From Pseudarthrobacter chlorophenolicus A6 (lineage in GTDB: Bacteria; Actinomycetota; Actinomycetes; Actinomycetales; Micrococcaceae), in the NCBI RefSeq assembly GCF_000022025.1, contig NC_011886.1, forward strand, positions 496,001 through 560,000: a DNA stretch of 64,000 bases. The letters run 5' to 3'. Under the pieces are notes generated by a model, which saw only the letters and a program-made list of their open reading frames with translations, made no database searches and was not told the origin of the DNA. Position 1 is the first letter of the stretch. Every line of letters starts with the position of its first letter. Of this stretch, positions 24,806-33,130 are shown one piece after another. The translations under genes and the position numbers were made by a program.

Positions 24806-25639
24806 TCAGTGCCCGGTCACGTCAGAATCGTTTCCGGCACCGGGGCCCTCGTCGAGGATAGCCAATTCCGCGAGATCCTGCGGGTCCAGCACGAAATCGA
24901 AGACGTCCAGGTTCTCACGCATGCGGTCCGGATTTGCGGTCTTCGGAATCGTTACCAATCCGTTTTGAATGTGCCAGCGCAGCACCACCTGGCCCGGAGT
25001 CCTGCCGTGCTTTTCGGCCAGCCGGCCCAGGACCGGGGCGCCAAGGATGCCGGCCCCGGAGCCGCCCAAGGGGCTGTATGACTCGGTGGCAATGCCATGT
25101 TTTGCATGGAATTCCCGCGCCGCCACCCGGGTAACGGCAGGGGTCAGCTGGACCTGGTTGACGGCCGGAACAACATCCGTCTCGGCCATCAGCCGCTCCA
25201 GGTGCGCCGGCTTGAAATTGGACACGCCGATGGAGCGCACCTTCCCCTCTGCCTGAAGGCGCTCGAACGTCTTCCAAGTGGAGATGAACTGATCCCGGCC
25301 GGGCAATGGCCAGTGGATCAGCAGCAGGTCCACGTAGTCGAGGCCGAGCCGCTGCAGCGACCCCTCCAGCCCCTCCACAGCCCTGTCATTCCCCTGGAAC
25401 TCGCCATCCAGCTTGGTGGTGATGAAGAGCTCGCCGCGATCAGCTCCGCAGGCCTTAATGCCATTGCCCACGCCGCGCTCGTTCCCGTACTTCACTGCCG
25501 TATCGATGTGCCTGTAACCGGCCTCCACGGCACGGACGACGGCGGCCGCCGCCTGGTCGTCGTCCAGCGGCCACGTGCCAAGACCGATCTGGGGAATCGA
25601 GTATCCGTCGTTGAGTGCGATAACCGGTGCAAATGTCAT
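24806..25639 (-). CDS. Aldo/keto reductase, 2,5-diketogluconate reductase-like
   Basis: 277 residues. It carries IPQIGLGTWPLDDDQ, the catalytic Asp and Tyr in HIDTAVKYGNE, Lys in FITTKLDG, His in LLLIHWPLPG, GVSNFKPAHLE and VTIPKTANPDRMRENL, all typical of the AKR5/DkgA-like group. It reduces aldehydes and ketones with NADPH. It is monocistronic and separated by 60 bp from the PL11 gene behind it. The substrate is unknown. Confidence 0.88.
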   Translation of the reverse strand: MTFAPVIALNDGYSIPQIGLGTWPLDDDQAAAAVVRAVEAGYRHIDTAVKYGNERGVGNGIKACGADRGELFITTKLDGEFQGNDRAVEGLEGSLQRLGLDYVDLLLIHWPLPGRDQFISTWKTFERLQAEGKVRSIGVSNFKPAHLERLMAETDVVPAVNQVQLTPAVTRVAAREFHAKHGIATESYSPLGGSGAGILGAPVLGRLAEKHGRTPGQVVLRWHIQNGLVTIPKTANPDRMRENLDVFDFVLDPQDLAELAILDEGPGAGNDSDVTGH

Positions 25640-25699
25640 ATCAACAGTCTGCCGTTAATCCGGCGGTCCTTTCCCTGGAAAAAGTCACGCGTTAGAGCC

Positions 25700-28255
25700 C
25701 TATTGCCCGAACGCGCGGAGTACGTTGCCTGCGTTGTGGGTCAGCACCGCCCTGGCCGTGTCGGATACCTTGTCCGGGTTCTTCTGCTGGTCCAGGAACT
25801 TCACAAAACGCTGGATGGCCTGCCCTGCCTTGGCGGCGTCCCGGTCCACCACGGCTTTCTGGGCCTGCTGGATTGCTGCGGTGAGCTGGCTGGCCACGGG
25901 GCCGGCGATCTCGCCCGATTCCACCAGGTCCTCCACCGCATTCTGCAGTGCCTTCACGCTGCCCGGAAGCCACGCGGCACGCAGAGGGACGTTGCCGAAC
26001 TTCATGTCCGAGGCGAGGTAGAAGTCGGTGTAGGACGGCTGGTTGTACGTAGTGTTCTGTCGGGCCACCTCGGCACGGTACTGGGGATCGTGCATCAGGG
26101 CGTAGAGCTTGTGGGTGGTCACTTCGGTGCTGAGGTAGATCCGCAGCGCCGAGCTGTCGGCGGTGCGGACCACCAGCTCTTCGCGCCAGTCGCCCAGGAT
26201 GTCCGCCACCAGGCTGGGCGTGCCCTTGGTGCCGTTGTTGGTGCGTGTGCCGTCGGCGGTCAGCAGCCGGCCGCGCTTCCAGTCATCGATGGTGGGCGTC
26301 TGGTCGCCGGAGCCGTTGACCAGCTGGGTGGTCATGTCGGCGGCCCACCGGATGCTCATATTGGTGCCGGGGCTGGTGCTGGAAAGCTTGCGGCCGTCGG
26401 CGGACTGCATGCCGATCGCCCAGTTCTCCAGGCCCGGGACGGAAGGATCGACGTCGCCGATCATGCCGCGTCCCGTGTCCTTGCCGGAGTAGGCGCCGAA
26501 CAGCACCTCACCCGTCGCGGCGTCGCGCATGGCGTAACCGTAGGGTGCGTAGGTTGCGCCTTCGTGAACGGTGAAGATCTCCTTGCCGGGCCGGTTGGGG
26601 TCGATGTCCGCCACGTGCATGGCGTCGCCGTGGCCCAGCCTCGCTTCGGTCCCCGGGGCGGCGCTGCCGGTCGGCAGTGTGTCGAACGAGCTGTACAGAA
26701 GCGAGCCGTCGTCGTCGAGCGTTGCCGAACCGTAGACGATCTCCTGCTTGCCGTCGCCGTCAACGTCGGCGGCGCTCAGGGAGTGGAAGCCCTGGGTGGT
26801 GAGCTTGCCGTAGGTGGGGTCCGTGCCGTCGCGGCCGTGCGGGGAATCGTTGAACGGGTTGGTCATGGGAGTAAAGCCCGAATCCACGTTCCACACGGGG
26901 GAGAGGTTGGCGCCGTCCCAGGTGTAGGTGGCCAGGGTGGTGCGGGTGTAGTAGCCGCGGGCGAACACTGCAGCGGGCTTCTTGCCGTCCAGGTAGGCGA
27001 CGCCGGCGAGGAACCGGTCCACGCGGTTGCCCGGCTCGATGCGGGCCATGGCGTAATCGCCCCACAGCATGCCGTCGTCGGTCCGGCCCGGCTGGTAGGC
27101 GACGGTCTTCAGTTCCTTGCCCGTGGCGCCTTCGAAGACGGTGAGGTATTCGGGACCGGACACGATGAATCCCTCGAACGCGCGGAGGTTGTTCCGGGCG
27201 CTGCGCGAGGGGGCGTAGACGTCCATGAAGTAGTCGGTCAGCGCCTCGGCATCGGCCTTGGACAGCGGGTACTTGTACTTTGGCGCGATACCGAAGGCTT
27301 CTTCGAGGGTGGCCGGCCAGTTTCCGGCCTTCACCTCGGGGTGTTCCGTCCAGCCCTGGAAAGTCTTCACCATGTGCTGGTAGTAGTCCGCCGCGCTCAT
27401 CCGGTAGTCGTCGCTGTTCGAGTACCCGGCATTGATATCGGACCGGAGCATGGTGATGAACGACTCCGCGGCCACGCTGCCGTCCGCGTTGTAGTTGGTG
27501 GTTTTGGTGCTCGGCGCGGTCTTCATCATCAACTCGGCCCGGCCGTCACCATCGAAGTCATTGACCAGCATCTGGGTGTAGTGCGCCCCGGAACGGATGT
27601 TGACGCCCAGGTCGATCCGGTGAAGGAGCGTGCCGTCGGCCTTGTAGGTGTCCACGTACGTATTGCCGGTGTAGCCCACCTGCGAGACATCCTTGGAGTT
27701 GTTCGGGTCCCACTTGACGACGAACTCGTACTGGCCATCGCCGTCCACATCGCCCACGGAGGTGTCGTTGGCCGAGTAGGTGTAGGCCTGGCCGGTGGGG
27801 GTAACGCCGTCCGCCGGCTTCTTCAGCGGGATGTCCTTTAAGTTGCCGCCCCAGGAAGTGGCAGTAGCGCTCTCGTCCAGTTCGACGCCGCCGACGACGG
27901 CCCGCACCTGGTACTTCGACGCGGCGGTCCCGGCGGGGTCCTGGTAGTTGGTGCTGTCCGTAACTGTCGCCAGCTTCTGCCCGTCCCGGTACACGTTGAA
28001 GTCCGTGCCGGTGAGTCCGGTGGCGGAGGACCCGGTGGCCTCATTGCCCAGCAGGCGCCAGCTGAGGAACACGCCTTCGGATGTCTTGGCGGCCACCAGG
28101 CCGCGGTCCAGGTAGTCGAGCTGGATGCCCGGGGCGCCGGGCTTGGAGGGGGAGGGCCCGACGGCGGATGCGGGCGCTGCGAGGCAGCCTACGGTGAGTG
28201 CCAGGCCGAGAGTGGCCACCGACAGGAGGCGTGCGGATGCCTTGGAGGGATTCAT
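25700..28255 (-). CDS. Secreted rhamnogalacturonan lyase, PL11 family, with C-terminal FIMAH-type domain
   Basis: 851 residues. A signal peptide (hydrophobic core VATLGLALTVGCLAAPASA) precedes the PL11 catalytic propeller: DYLDRGLVAAKTSEGVFLSW, NVYRDGQKL, SVGDVDGDGQYEFVVKWDPN, MLVNDFDGDGRAELMMKTAP, ADVDGDGKQEIVYGSA and DILGDWREELVVRT. The Asp-rich loops are Ca-binding sites of YesW-type enzymes, which cut the rhamnogalacturonan I backbone of pectin. The last 90 residues (from LQNAVEDLVESGEIAG) form a helical FIMAH-like domain, often attached to secreted polysaccharide lyases. It stands alone behind a LacI-type operator candidate. Confidence 0.92.
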   Translation of the reverse strand: MNPSKASARLLSVATLGLALTVGCLAAPASAVGPSPSKPGAPGIQLDYLDRGLVAAKTSEGVFLSWRLLGNEATGSSATGLTGTDFNVYRDGQKLATVTDSTNYQDPAGTAASKYQVRAVVGGVELDESATATSWGGNLKDIPLKKPADGVTPTGQAYTYSANDTSVGDVDGDGQYEFVVKWDPNNSKDVSQVGYTGNTYVDTYKADGTLLHRIDLGVNIRSGAHYTQMLVNDFDGDGRAELMMKTAPSTKTTNYNADGSVAAESFITMLRSDINAGYSNSDDYRMSAADYYQHMVKTFQGWTEHPEVKAGNWPATLEEAFGIAPKYKYPLSKADAEALTDYFMDVYAPSRSARNNLRAFEGFIVSGPEYLTVFEGATGKELKTVAYQPGRTDDGMLWGDYAMARIEPGNRVDRFLAGVAYLDGKKPAAVFARGYYTRTTLATYTWDGANLSPVWNVDSGFTPMTNPFNDSPHGRDGTDPTYGKLTTQGFHSLSAADVDGDGKQEIVYGSATLDDDGSLLYSSFDTLPTGSAAPGTEARLGHGDAMHVADIDPNRPGKEIFTVHEGATYAPYGYAMRDAATGEVLFGAYSGKDTGRGMIGDVDPSVPGLENWAIGMQSADGRKLSSTSPGTNMSIRWAADMTTQLVNGSGDQTPTIDDWKRGRLLTADGTRTNNGTKGTPSLVADILGDWREELVVRTADSSALRIYLSTEVTTHKLYALMHDPQYRAEVARQNTTYNQPSYTDFYLASDMKFGNVPLRAAWLPGSVKALQNAVEDLVESGEIAGPVASQLTAAIQQAQKAVVDRDAAKAGQAIQRFVKFLDQQKNPDKVSDTARAVLTHNAGNVLRAFGQ

Positions 28256-28280
28256 CAGTGAATCCTTTCAATTAAGAATT

Positions 28281-28296
28281 GGGAAAACGCTTCCCC
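28281..28296. promoter_or_regulatory. LacI-type operator candidate upstream of the PL11 gene
   Basis: GGGAAAACGCTTCCCC is an imperfect palindrome with the central CG and flanking A/T pattern typical of LacI-family and cre-like sites. It is 26 bp upstream of the rhamnogalacturonan lyase start, so a bound repressor would block transcription. Confidence 0.5.
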
Positions 28297-28395
28297 AGCA
28301 ATCTAGACGTCGGGATGGGGCAAAACAAGCCTTGTCTTTTGAACCCGCCACAGGGTATTTAGAACGTTGTAGAAATACTGAAATCCGCCGGAGAC

Positions 28396-28449
28396 GCTGG
28401 AACGGTGCCGGGACGCTGATCCGGATCAGTGTCCCCGCACCGTTCCAGC
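28396..28449 (-). terminator. Strong hairpin terminator after the epimerase-AKR operon
   Basis: GCTGGAACGGTGC pairs with GCACCGTTCCAGC, and the inner stem continues to a 4-base loop with a few mismatches. It lies 30 bp downstream of the epimerase stop and about 140 bp upstream of the PL11 gene, separating the two units. Confidence 0.75.
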
Positions 28450-28478
28450 GATTTCGAAGCGCGGCAGGCCGGCGGGTC

Positions 28479-29534
28479 CTACGCTCCGCTGCGGGCCCAG
28501 GCAGTCAGTTTGTCCGTCAGCTGCATGTAGGACTGGTCCACGTGCTGCAGCTCCGGGTTGGCGTCGTACCACTGGACGATTTCCCGGGCACCGTCGGCGA
28601 ACGGGATGGTGGCGGTGTAGTCCGGCACCAGGGACTTGATCTTGGTGTTGTCGAACACCACTGAATGTGACCTGTCGCCCAGCAGGTTGGGCCCGAGCTC
28701 CGGGCTGTGGGCAGCGATGGTTTCCGAGGCAACATGCACAAGTTCCGGCTCAGCCACACCGGCAGCCCGGGCGAACAGCCGGTAGATCTGGTTCCACGGC
28801 AGGTACTCGTCAGAGGTGATCGTGTAGCTTTCACCCACCGCCTGCGGCCTGCCGAGCAGGCCCACGAAGGCCTTGGCGAAGTCCCTGCTGTGGGTCAGCG
28901 TCCACAGCGAGGTCCCGTCGCCGTGGACCATGACAGGGAGGCCGGCGCGCATCCGGTGGATGTCCGTCCAGCCGCCCACCATGGCGATTTTGGTCCGGTC
29001 ATAGGTGTGGGAGGGCCGCACCACGGTGAGCGGGAAATCCTCGTCCCGGTAGGCGCGGAACAGCAGCTCCTCGCAGGCGATCTTGTCCCGGGAGTACTGC
29101 CAGAACGGGTTCTTCAACGGTGTGGATTCCAGGATGGGCAACCGGGTGGGCGGCTTCTGGTACGCCGACGCGGAACTGATGAACACGTACTGCCCGGTCC
29201 GGCCGCGGAGGAGCTCAAGCCCGGCCTGCGTCTGGTCCGGCGTGTACGAGATGAAGTCCGCAACGGCGTCGAACTCCCTCCCGCCCAGTACCTCGCGGAC
29301 CGCCGCCACGTCGCGGACATCCGCATGCAGGACCTCCGCGCCGTCCGGGACCGGGCGGGTGGACCGGCCCCGGTTCAGGATGGTGAGCCGGTGGCCCAGC
29401 GCGACGGCGTGCTCGGCCGCCGCCGCGCTGATGACCCCGGTGCCGCCAATGAAGAGGATGCTCCGCGGCGCTACCGTCCCCGCGGGAGCCCCGGCAACTG
29501 GCGGTGTTCCGGCAGCTGACGGCGGGATCACCAC
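28479..29534 (-). CDS. NAD-dependent epimerase/dehydratase (extended SDR)
   Basis: 351 residues. A Pro/Ala-rich leader of about 24 residues precedes the cofactor site SILFIGGTGVISAAAAEHAV. HADVRDVAAV, YVFISSASAYQKPP and the catalytic YSRDK follow, then VVRPSHTYDRTKIAMVGGW. It resembles the NAD-dependent epimerases found in sugar-catabolic clusters of Actinobacteria. It overlaps the aldo/keto reductase upstream by 7 bp and ends in a strong terminator. A nucleotide- or aldose-epimerase/reductase role is likely; the substrate is unknown. Confidence 0.8.
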   Translation of the reverse strand: MVIPPSAAGTPPVAGAPAGTVAPRSILFIGGTGVISAAAAEHAVALGHRLTILNRGRSTRPVPDGAEVLHADVRDVAAVREVLGGREFDAVADFISYTPDQTQAGLELLRGRTGQYVFISSASAYQKPPTRLPILESTPLKNPFWQYSRDKIACEELLFRAYRDEDFPLTVVRPSHTYDRTKIAMVGGWTDIHRMRAGLPVMVHGDGTSLWTLTHSRDFAKAFVGLLGRPQAVGESYTITSDEYLPWNQIYRLFARAAGVAEPELVHVASETIAAHSPELGPNLLGDRSHSVVFDNTKIKSLVPDYTATIPFADGAREIVQWYDANPELQHVDQSYMQLTDKLTAWARSGA

Positions 29535-30499
29535 GCGTAGTCTTCAGGAGCGGTCTTGTGCCCCGGGAAGATATCGTCCAGCCGCTTGAGCGCGTCCTCA
29601 TCGAGGGTGACGTCCAGGGCGCGGATGGCGGCGTCCAGCTGCTCCTGAGTCCTGGGCCCAACGATCGGTGCCGTAACGGCGGGCTGGTGCAGGAGCCAGG
29701 CCAGTGCGACGTCCCCGGGTTCGTGGCCCAGGTCGTCGGCGAGGTCCTCGTACTGGCGGATCTGGTCCTCGTGCTTCTTCAGGGTCTCAAGAGCCCGTCC
29801 CTCCGTGCGGCGGACGCCGTCGCGCTCCTTCTTCAGTACGCCGCCCAGGAGCCCGCCTTGAAGCGGAGACCAAGGGATGAGCCCCAAGCCGTACTGCCGC
29901 GCGGCGGGGATGACCTCAAGCTCCAACTCGCGCCGGAACAGGTTGTAGATCGACTGCTCGCTGACCAGGCCGGTGTAGTTGCGGCGGTGGGCTGCCTCCT
30001 GGGCCTGGGCGATGTGCCAGCCGGCAAAGTTGCTGCTGCCGGAGTACAGGATCTTGCCCTGCTGGACCGCCACCTCGATGGCCTGCCAGATCTCGTCCCA
30101 CGGGGTATTCCTGTCGATGTGGTGGAACTGGTAGACGTCGATGTAGTCCGTCTGGAGCCGCTTGAGGCTGGCATCCAGGGCACGGCGGATATTCAGCGCG
30201 GAGAGCTTGGATTCGTTGGGCCGGTCCGTCATGGTGCCGTAGAGCTTGGTGGCCAGCACCGTGTGTTCCCGGCGCTCGCCGCCCTTGGCAAACCAGCGCC
30301 CGATGATTTCTTCGGTCCAGCCCCGGTGGCCGGCGCCGCCATACACGTTGGCGGTGTCAAAGAAGTTGATGCCGTTTTCCTGTGCGGAGTCCATGATGCT
30401 GTGGGCGTCGGCCTCCTCGGTCTGGGGGCCGAAGTTCATGGTGCCAAGGCAAAGGCGGGAGACCTGCAGGCCGGAACGGCCAAGGTGGGTGTATTGCAT
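29528..30499 (-). CDS. Aldo/keto reductase
   Basis: 323 residues from the ATG at 30499 (MQYTHLGRSGLQVS, the normal family opening; AGAAAGG upstream). The longer frame reads antisense-like sequence and is rejected. It shows LCLGTMNFGPQTEE, Asp/Tyr in FFDTANVYGG, Lys in VLATKLYG and VYQFHHIDRNTPW. It is the middle gene of a three-gene operon, 14 bp after one AKR and overlapping an epimerase by 7 bp, which suggests joint conversion of one carbonyl or sugar substrate. Confidence 0.88.
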   Translation of the reverse strand: MQYTHLGRSGLQVSRLCLGTMNFGPQTEEADAHSIMDSAQENGINFFDTANVYGGAGHRGWTEEIIGRWFAKGGERREHTVLATKLYGTMTDRPNESKLSALNIRRALDASLKRLQTDYIDVYQFHHIDRNTPWDEIWQAIEVAVQQGKILYSGSSNFAGWHIAQAQEAAHRRNYTGLVSEQSIYNLFRRELELEVIPAARQYGLGLIPWSPLQGGLLGGVLKKERDGVRRTEGRALETLKKHEDQIRQYEDLADDLGHEPGDVALAWLLHQPAVTAPIVGPRTQEQLDAAIRALDVTLDEDALKRLDDIFPGHKTAPEDYAW

Positions 30500-30512
30500 T
30501 CGAGAGACCTTT

Positions 30513-31334
30513 CTACATCTGGGTAAAGGAGGCGACGGCGGGATCGGAGCCGATGCGGGCACCGGACTCCAGCGCGGTGATGGCTGCCAGTTCGTCGTCG
30601 GAAAGGGTGAGGGAGGACGCGGCGAAGTTCTCGCGCATCCGGCCGGGGTCAACCGACTTGGGGATCACGATGTTGCCTGAGGCGAGGTGCCACGCCAGAA
30701 CCACCTGCGCCGTGGTGGCTCCATGGGCGTCAGCAATGGCCGTGACGGCGTTGCCGTTCAGGTCCCCGCCCTGTCCGAGCGGGCTGTAGGCCTCCACCTC
30801 GATGCCGAGGCTCCGGCACTTGGCCGCAAGGTCGGCCTGCTGGTAGCTGGGGTGAAGTTCGATCTGGTTCACGGCCGGGACGGTTTCCGACGATTCCAGC
30901 AGGGTGTCCAGATGGTCGGAGAGGAAATTGGAGACGCCGATGGCCCGGACCTGCTTGTTGTCGTAGAGCCGTTCCAGTTCCTTCCACGCCTGGACGAAAA
31001 GTCCCTGCGACGGGACGGGCCAGTGGATGAGGTAGAGGTCCACGAAGTCCAGCCCCAGTGCCTTGCGGCTGTTCTGGAACGCTTCCTGGGCCTTGCCCTG
31101 CTCGCCGTTCCGGAGCTTGGTGGTGACGAAGATGTCCTCGCGCGGGATGCCCGTTGCCGCGATGGCGGCGCCGACGCCGGCCTCGTTGCGGTATCCGGCG
31201 GCGGTATCGATGTGCCGGTAGCCCGCCTCGAACGCGTCCTCGACGATCCGCTGGGTATCTTCCGGCGGGACCTGGAAAACGCCGAGGCCAAGCTGGGGGA
31301 TGGTGACGCCGTTGTTCAGTGTCAGCTCTGACAT
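30513..31334 (-). CDS. Aldo/keto reductase, DkgA-like
   Basis: 273 residues from the ATG at 31334 with a near-ideal AAGGAG site. It contains IPQLGLGVFQVPPEDTQ, HIDTAAGYRNEAG, FVTTKLRNGEQG, LYLIHWPVPSQG and IVIPKSVDPGRMRENF. It is the first gene of the epimerase operon and is divergent from an XRE-type regulator. AKRs under such regulators often detoxify aldehydes or quinones, which is inference here. Confidence 0.9.
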   Translation of the reverse strand: MSELTLNNGVTIPQLGLGVFQVPPEDTQRIVEDAFEAGYRHIDTAAGYRNEAGVGAAIAATGIPREDIFVTTKLRNGEQGKAQEAFQNSRKALGLDFVDLYLIHWPVPSQGLFVQAWKELERLYDNKQVRAIGVSNFLSDHLDTLLESSETVPAVNQIELHPSYQQADLAAKCRSLGIEVEAYSPLGQGGDLNGNAVTAIADAHGATTAQVVLAWHLASGNIVIPKSVDPGRMRENFAASSLTLSDDELAAITALESGARIGSDPAVASFTQM

Positions 31335-31470
31335 GGTGCTCCTTGGATGATGCTGGTGCTGGGATCGGTGCCGTTGGCTCGACAGGGAGAAAGCGGTTTC
31401 CGCTGGCTCAGTATTGAGCCTATGCACTTTTGCCCGCCGCGTCAGCAGGTAACCGTGATCCTGTTTTTCC

Positions 31471-31487
31471 TAGGACTGGCAGTCCTA
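31471..31487. promoter_or_regulatory. 17-bp palindrome between XRE regulator and AKR operon
   Basis: TAGGACTG-G-CAGTCCTA is a perfect inverted repeat in the divergent promoter region. It is followed by a small hairpin, CCTACC-TTCGG-GGTAGG (31484-31500), close to the regulator start. It is probably the operator for the regulator at 31525, controlling both directions. Confidence 0.65.
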
Positions 31488-31524
31488 CCTTCGGGGTAGG
31501 AGGCGTGCCGGAAGGACGGGCAGA

Positions 31525-32433
31525 ATGGTCAACATGGGTCAAAGTGCCGAGTTCGGAAAATTCCTCAAAGCCATGCGGTCGCGCCTGACCCCCGAGGACG
31601 CCGGCGCGGGGCCCACTACGGGCGCCCGCCGCGTACCGGGGCTGCGGCGCGAGGAAGTAGCCCGCCTGGCCGGCGTCAGCACGGACTACTACGTCCGGCT
31701 GGAACAGGGCCGCAACATTCATCCTTCCCGGACGGTCCTAGACGCTGTTTCGCGGGCCTTGCGGCTGGACAGCAGCGAGCATGCGCACATGATGGACCTG
31801 CTGGAGAACTGCGCCGCCAATCCCCGGGCCGCCGGCCCGGCAGCCCAGGGAGTGCGGCCGGGGCTGCGGCAGCTGCTCGAGGCCGTCGGCGATGTTCCCG
31901 CCCTGCTGCTGGGGCGGCGCAGCGACGTCCTCGCCGGCAACAGGATGGCGTACTTGCTGTTCACGGACTTCCCCTCGCTGCCCGCAGCGGAACGGAACCT
32001 TACCCGCTGGCTCATCCTCGATCCCGCGGCCAGGGAGCTGTTCCGCGACTGGAAGACGCTGGCGGCCGAGGCTGCCGGTGCGTTGCGGCTTGATGTGGGC
32101 CGCCACCCGAACGATCCCCAGGCCAACCAGCTGGTGGGGGAGCTTGCGGTCAACAGCGAACAGTTCCGGCAGTGGTGGGCCGGGCACCGGGTGGCCAGCC
32201 GGTCTGCGGGGATCGTGCGCCTGCATCACCCCACCGTGGGGGACCTCGAACTGAACTTTGAAAGCCTCGCCCTGCCGGACGACCCCGACCAGGTGCTGAG
32301 GGTGTATTCAGCGAAACCGGGCTCGCCGTCGTCGGACGCGCTGGCCCTGCTGGGCAGCCTGGGCGCGGGTGAAGCGCCGTCCGAGCGGGAGCGGACCGCC
32401 GAGGTTCCGCCCGCTAACCTCGCAGAGTCCTGA
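31525..32433 (+). CDS. XRE-family regulator with MmyB-like ligand domain
   Basis: 302 residues. The N-terminus carries a helix-turn-helix of the actinobacterial MmyB-like type: RRVPGLRREEVARLAGVSTD, then YYVRLEQGRNIHPSRTVLDA (about residues 33-73). The remainder matches the PAS-like ligand domain: LLLGRRSDVLAGNRMAYLLF, FRQWWAGHRV and LNFESLALPDDPDQVLRVY. GGAAGG precedes the ATG; a second ATG lies three codons in. Such regulators commonly control a divergent reductase operon, exactly the arrangement here. The ligand is unknown. Confidence 0.9.
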   Translation: MVNMGQSAEFGKFLKAMRSRLTPEDAGAGPTTGARRVPGLRREEVARLAGVSTDYYVRLEQGRNIHPSRTVLDAVSRALRLDSSEHAHMMDLLENCAANPRAAGPAAQGVRPGLRQLLEAVGDVPALLLGRRSDVLAGNRMAYLLFTDFPSLPAAERNLTRWLILDPAARELFRDWKTLAAEAAGALRLDVGRHPNDPQANQLVGELAVNSEQFRQWWAGHRVASRSAGIVRLHHPTVGDLELNFESLALPDDPDQVLRVYSAKPGSPSSDALALLGSLGAGEAPSERERTAEVPPANLAES

Positions 32434-32549
32434 CGGCCTTGTGCGTTTGGCCACACGGGGACGCATTGTTTGGCCAGAGATCCATTTTGGCGACCCGCGG
32501 GGTTTCGTAGGCTGGGGGAACACACTTCTTCCCAAGGATGGTCTCAACG

Positions 32550-32759
32550 ATGAAACGCATCGCGCTGCTGAAAGAACGCCAGGCCGCTCCCGCCGGCACC
32601 GCCTCGACGTCCACCGGCTCGCACTGCCCGGTGTCCGGACTGTGGAGCCCGGACCACGATCCGCACACGGTGCTGTCCTTCTTCGAAGGCCACGTTTTTC
32701 CAGCGTTCGACGGCGTGCCCACGGTATGGCGGCGCCGCTCGCTGGGGCAGGCCTACTAA
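32550..32759 (+). CDS. Small hypothetical protein with a CPVSG-W motif
   Basis: 69 residues from an ATG preceded by AAGGATGG; an ATG four codons upstream is possible. After a basic Ala/Thr-rich start it has GSHCPVSGLWSP, then VLSFFEGHVFPAFDGVPTVW. The pattern CP-x-SG-x-W ... G-x-x-x-P-x-x-x-G-x-x-x-W recurs in small modules of bacterial toxin-associated and cell-surface proteins, but the link is uncertain. No signal peptide. A strong terminator follows 43 bp later. Confidence 0.6.
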   Translation: MKRIALLKERQAAPAGTASTSTGSHCPVSGLWSPDHDPHTVLSFFEGHVFPAFDGVPTVWRRRSLGQAY

Positions 32760-32801
32760 AGCGAAGCCCAGCTGTACCGGCACCAGCGCTGTGCCGCACG
32801 A

Positions 32802-32834
32802 AGAAGGCCGTGACCCCGGGGGTCACGGCCTTCT
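32802..32834. terminator. Bidirectional terminator
   Basis: AGAAGGCCGTGACCCC and its complement form a near-perfect 15-16 bp stem with a minimal loop, between the small protein gene (+) and the dodecin gene (-), which converge on it. It should serve both. Confidence 0.85.
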
Positions 32835-32855
32835 CCATCTGTTTAAGGATGCGTC

Positions 32856-33068
32856 CTACTGCTCTTCGAGGCGGAAACCGATCTTGATGGTCACCTGCCA
32901 GTCCGCCACCTTGCCGTCCTCGAGGTGGCCCCGGACTTCCTTGACTTCGAACCAGTCAAGGTTGCGGAGGGTCTGGGAGGCCTTGGCGATACCGTTCCGG
33001 ACGGCGTCGTCCACACCTTCCGTGGAGGTGCCGACAATTTCAGAAATGCTGTACGTGTGATTGGACAA
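32856..33068 (-). CDS. Dodecin family flavin-binding protein
   Basis: 70 residues, the exact dodecin size. The sequence shows SISEIVGTSTEGVDDAVRNG at the start, the Trp that stacks on flavin in LDWFEVKEVRG, and DWQVTIKIGFRLEE at the end. Dodecins form hollow 12-mers that store FMN or related compounds in the cytoplasm. It is monocistronic and closed by the bidirectional terminator. Confidence 0.93.
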   Translation of the reverse strand: MSNHTYSISEIVGTSTEGVDDAVRNGIAKASQTLRNLDWFEVKEVRGHLEDGKVADWQVTIKIGFRLEEQ

Positions 33069-33130
33069 CTTCGCTCCTCGTGATCATCGTTGCTCCCGGT
33101 TGCGGGCCGTTCCTGAAGACTAGTAGGACT

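Noticed and set aside
25097-27841. 914-codon open frame on the plus strand
   Set aside because: It lies wholly antisense to the clearly real PL11 lyase gene, and its translation lacks domain character. Long antisense frames are common in high-GC DNA.
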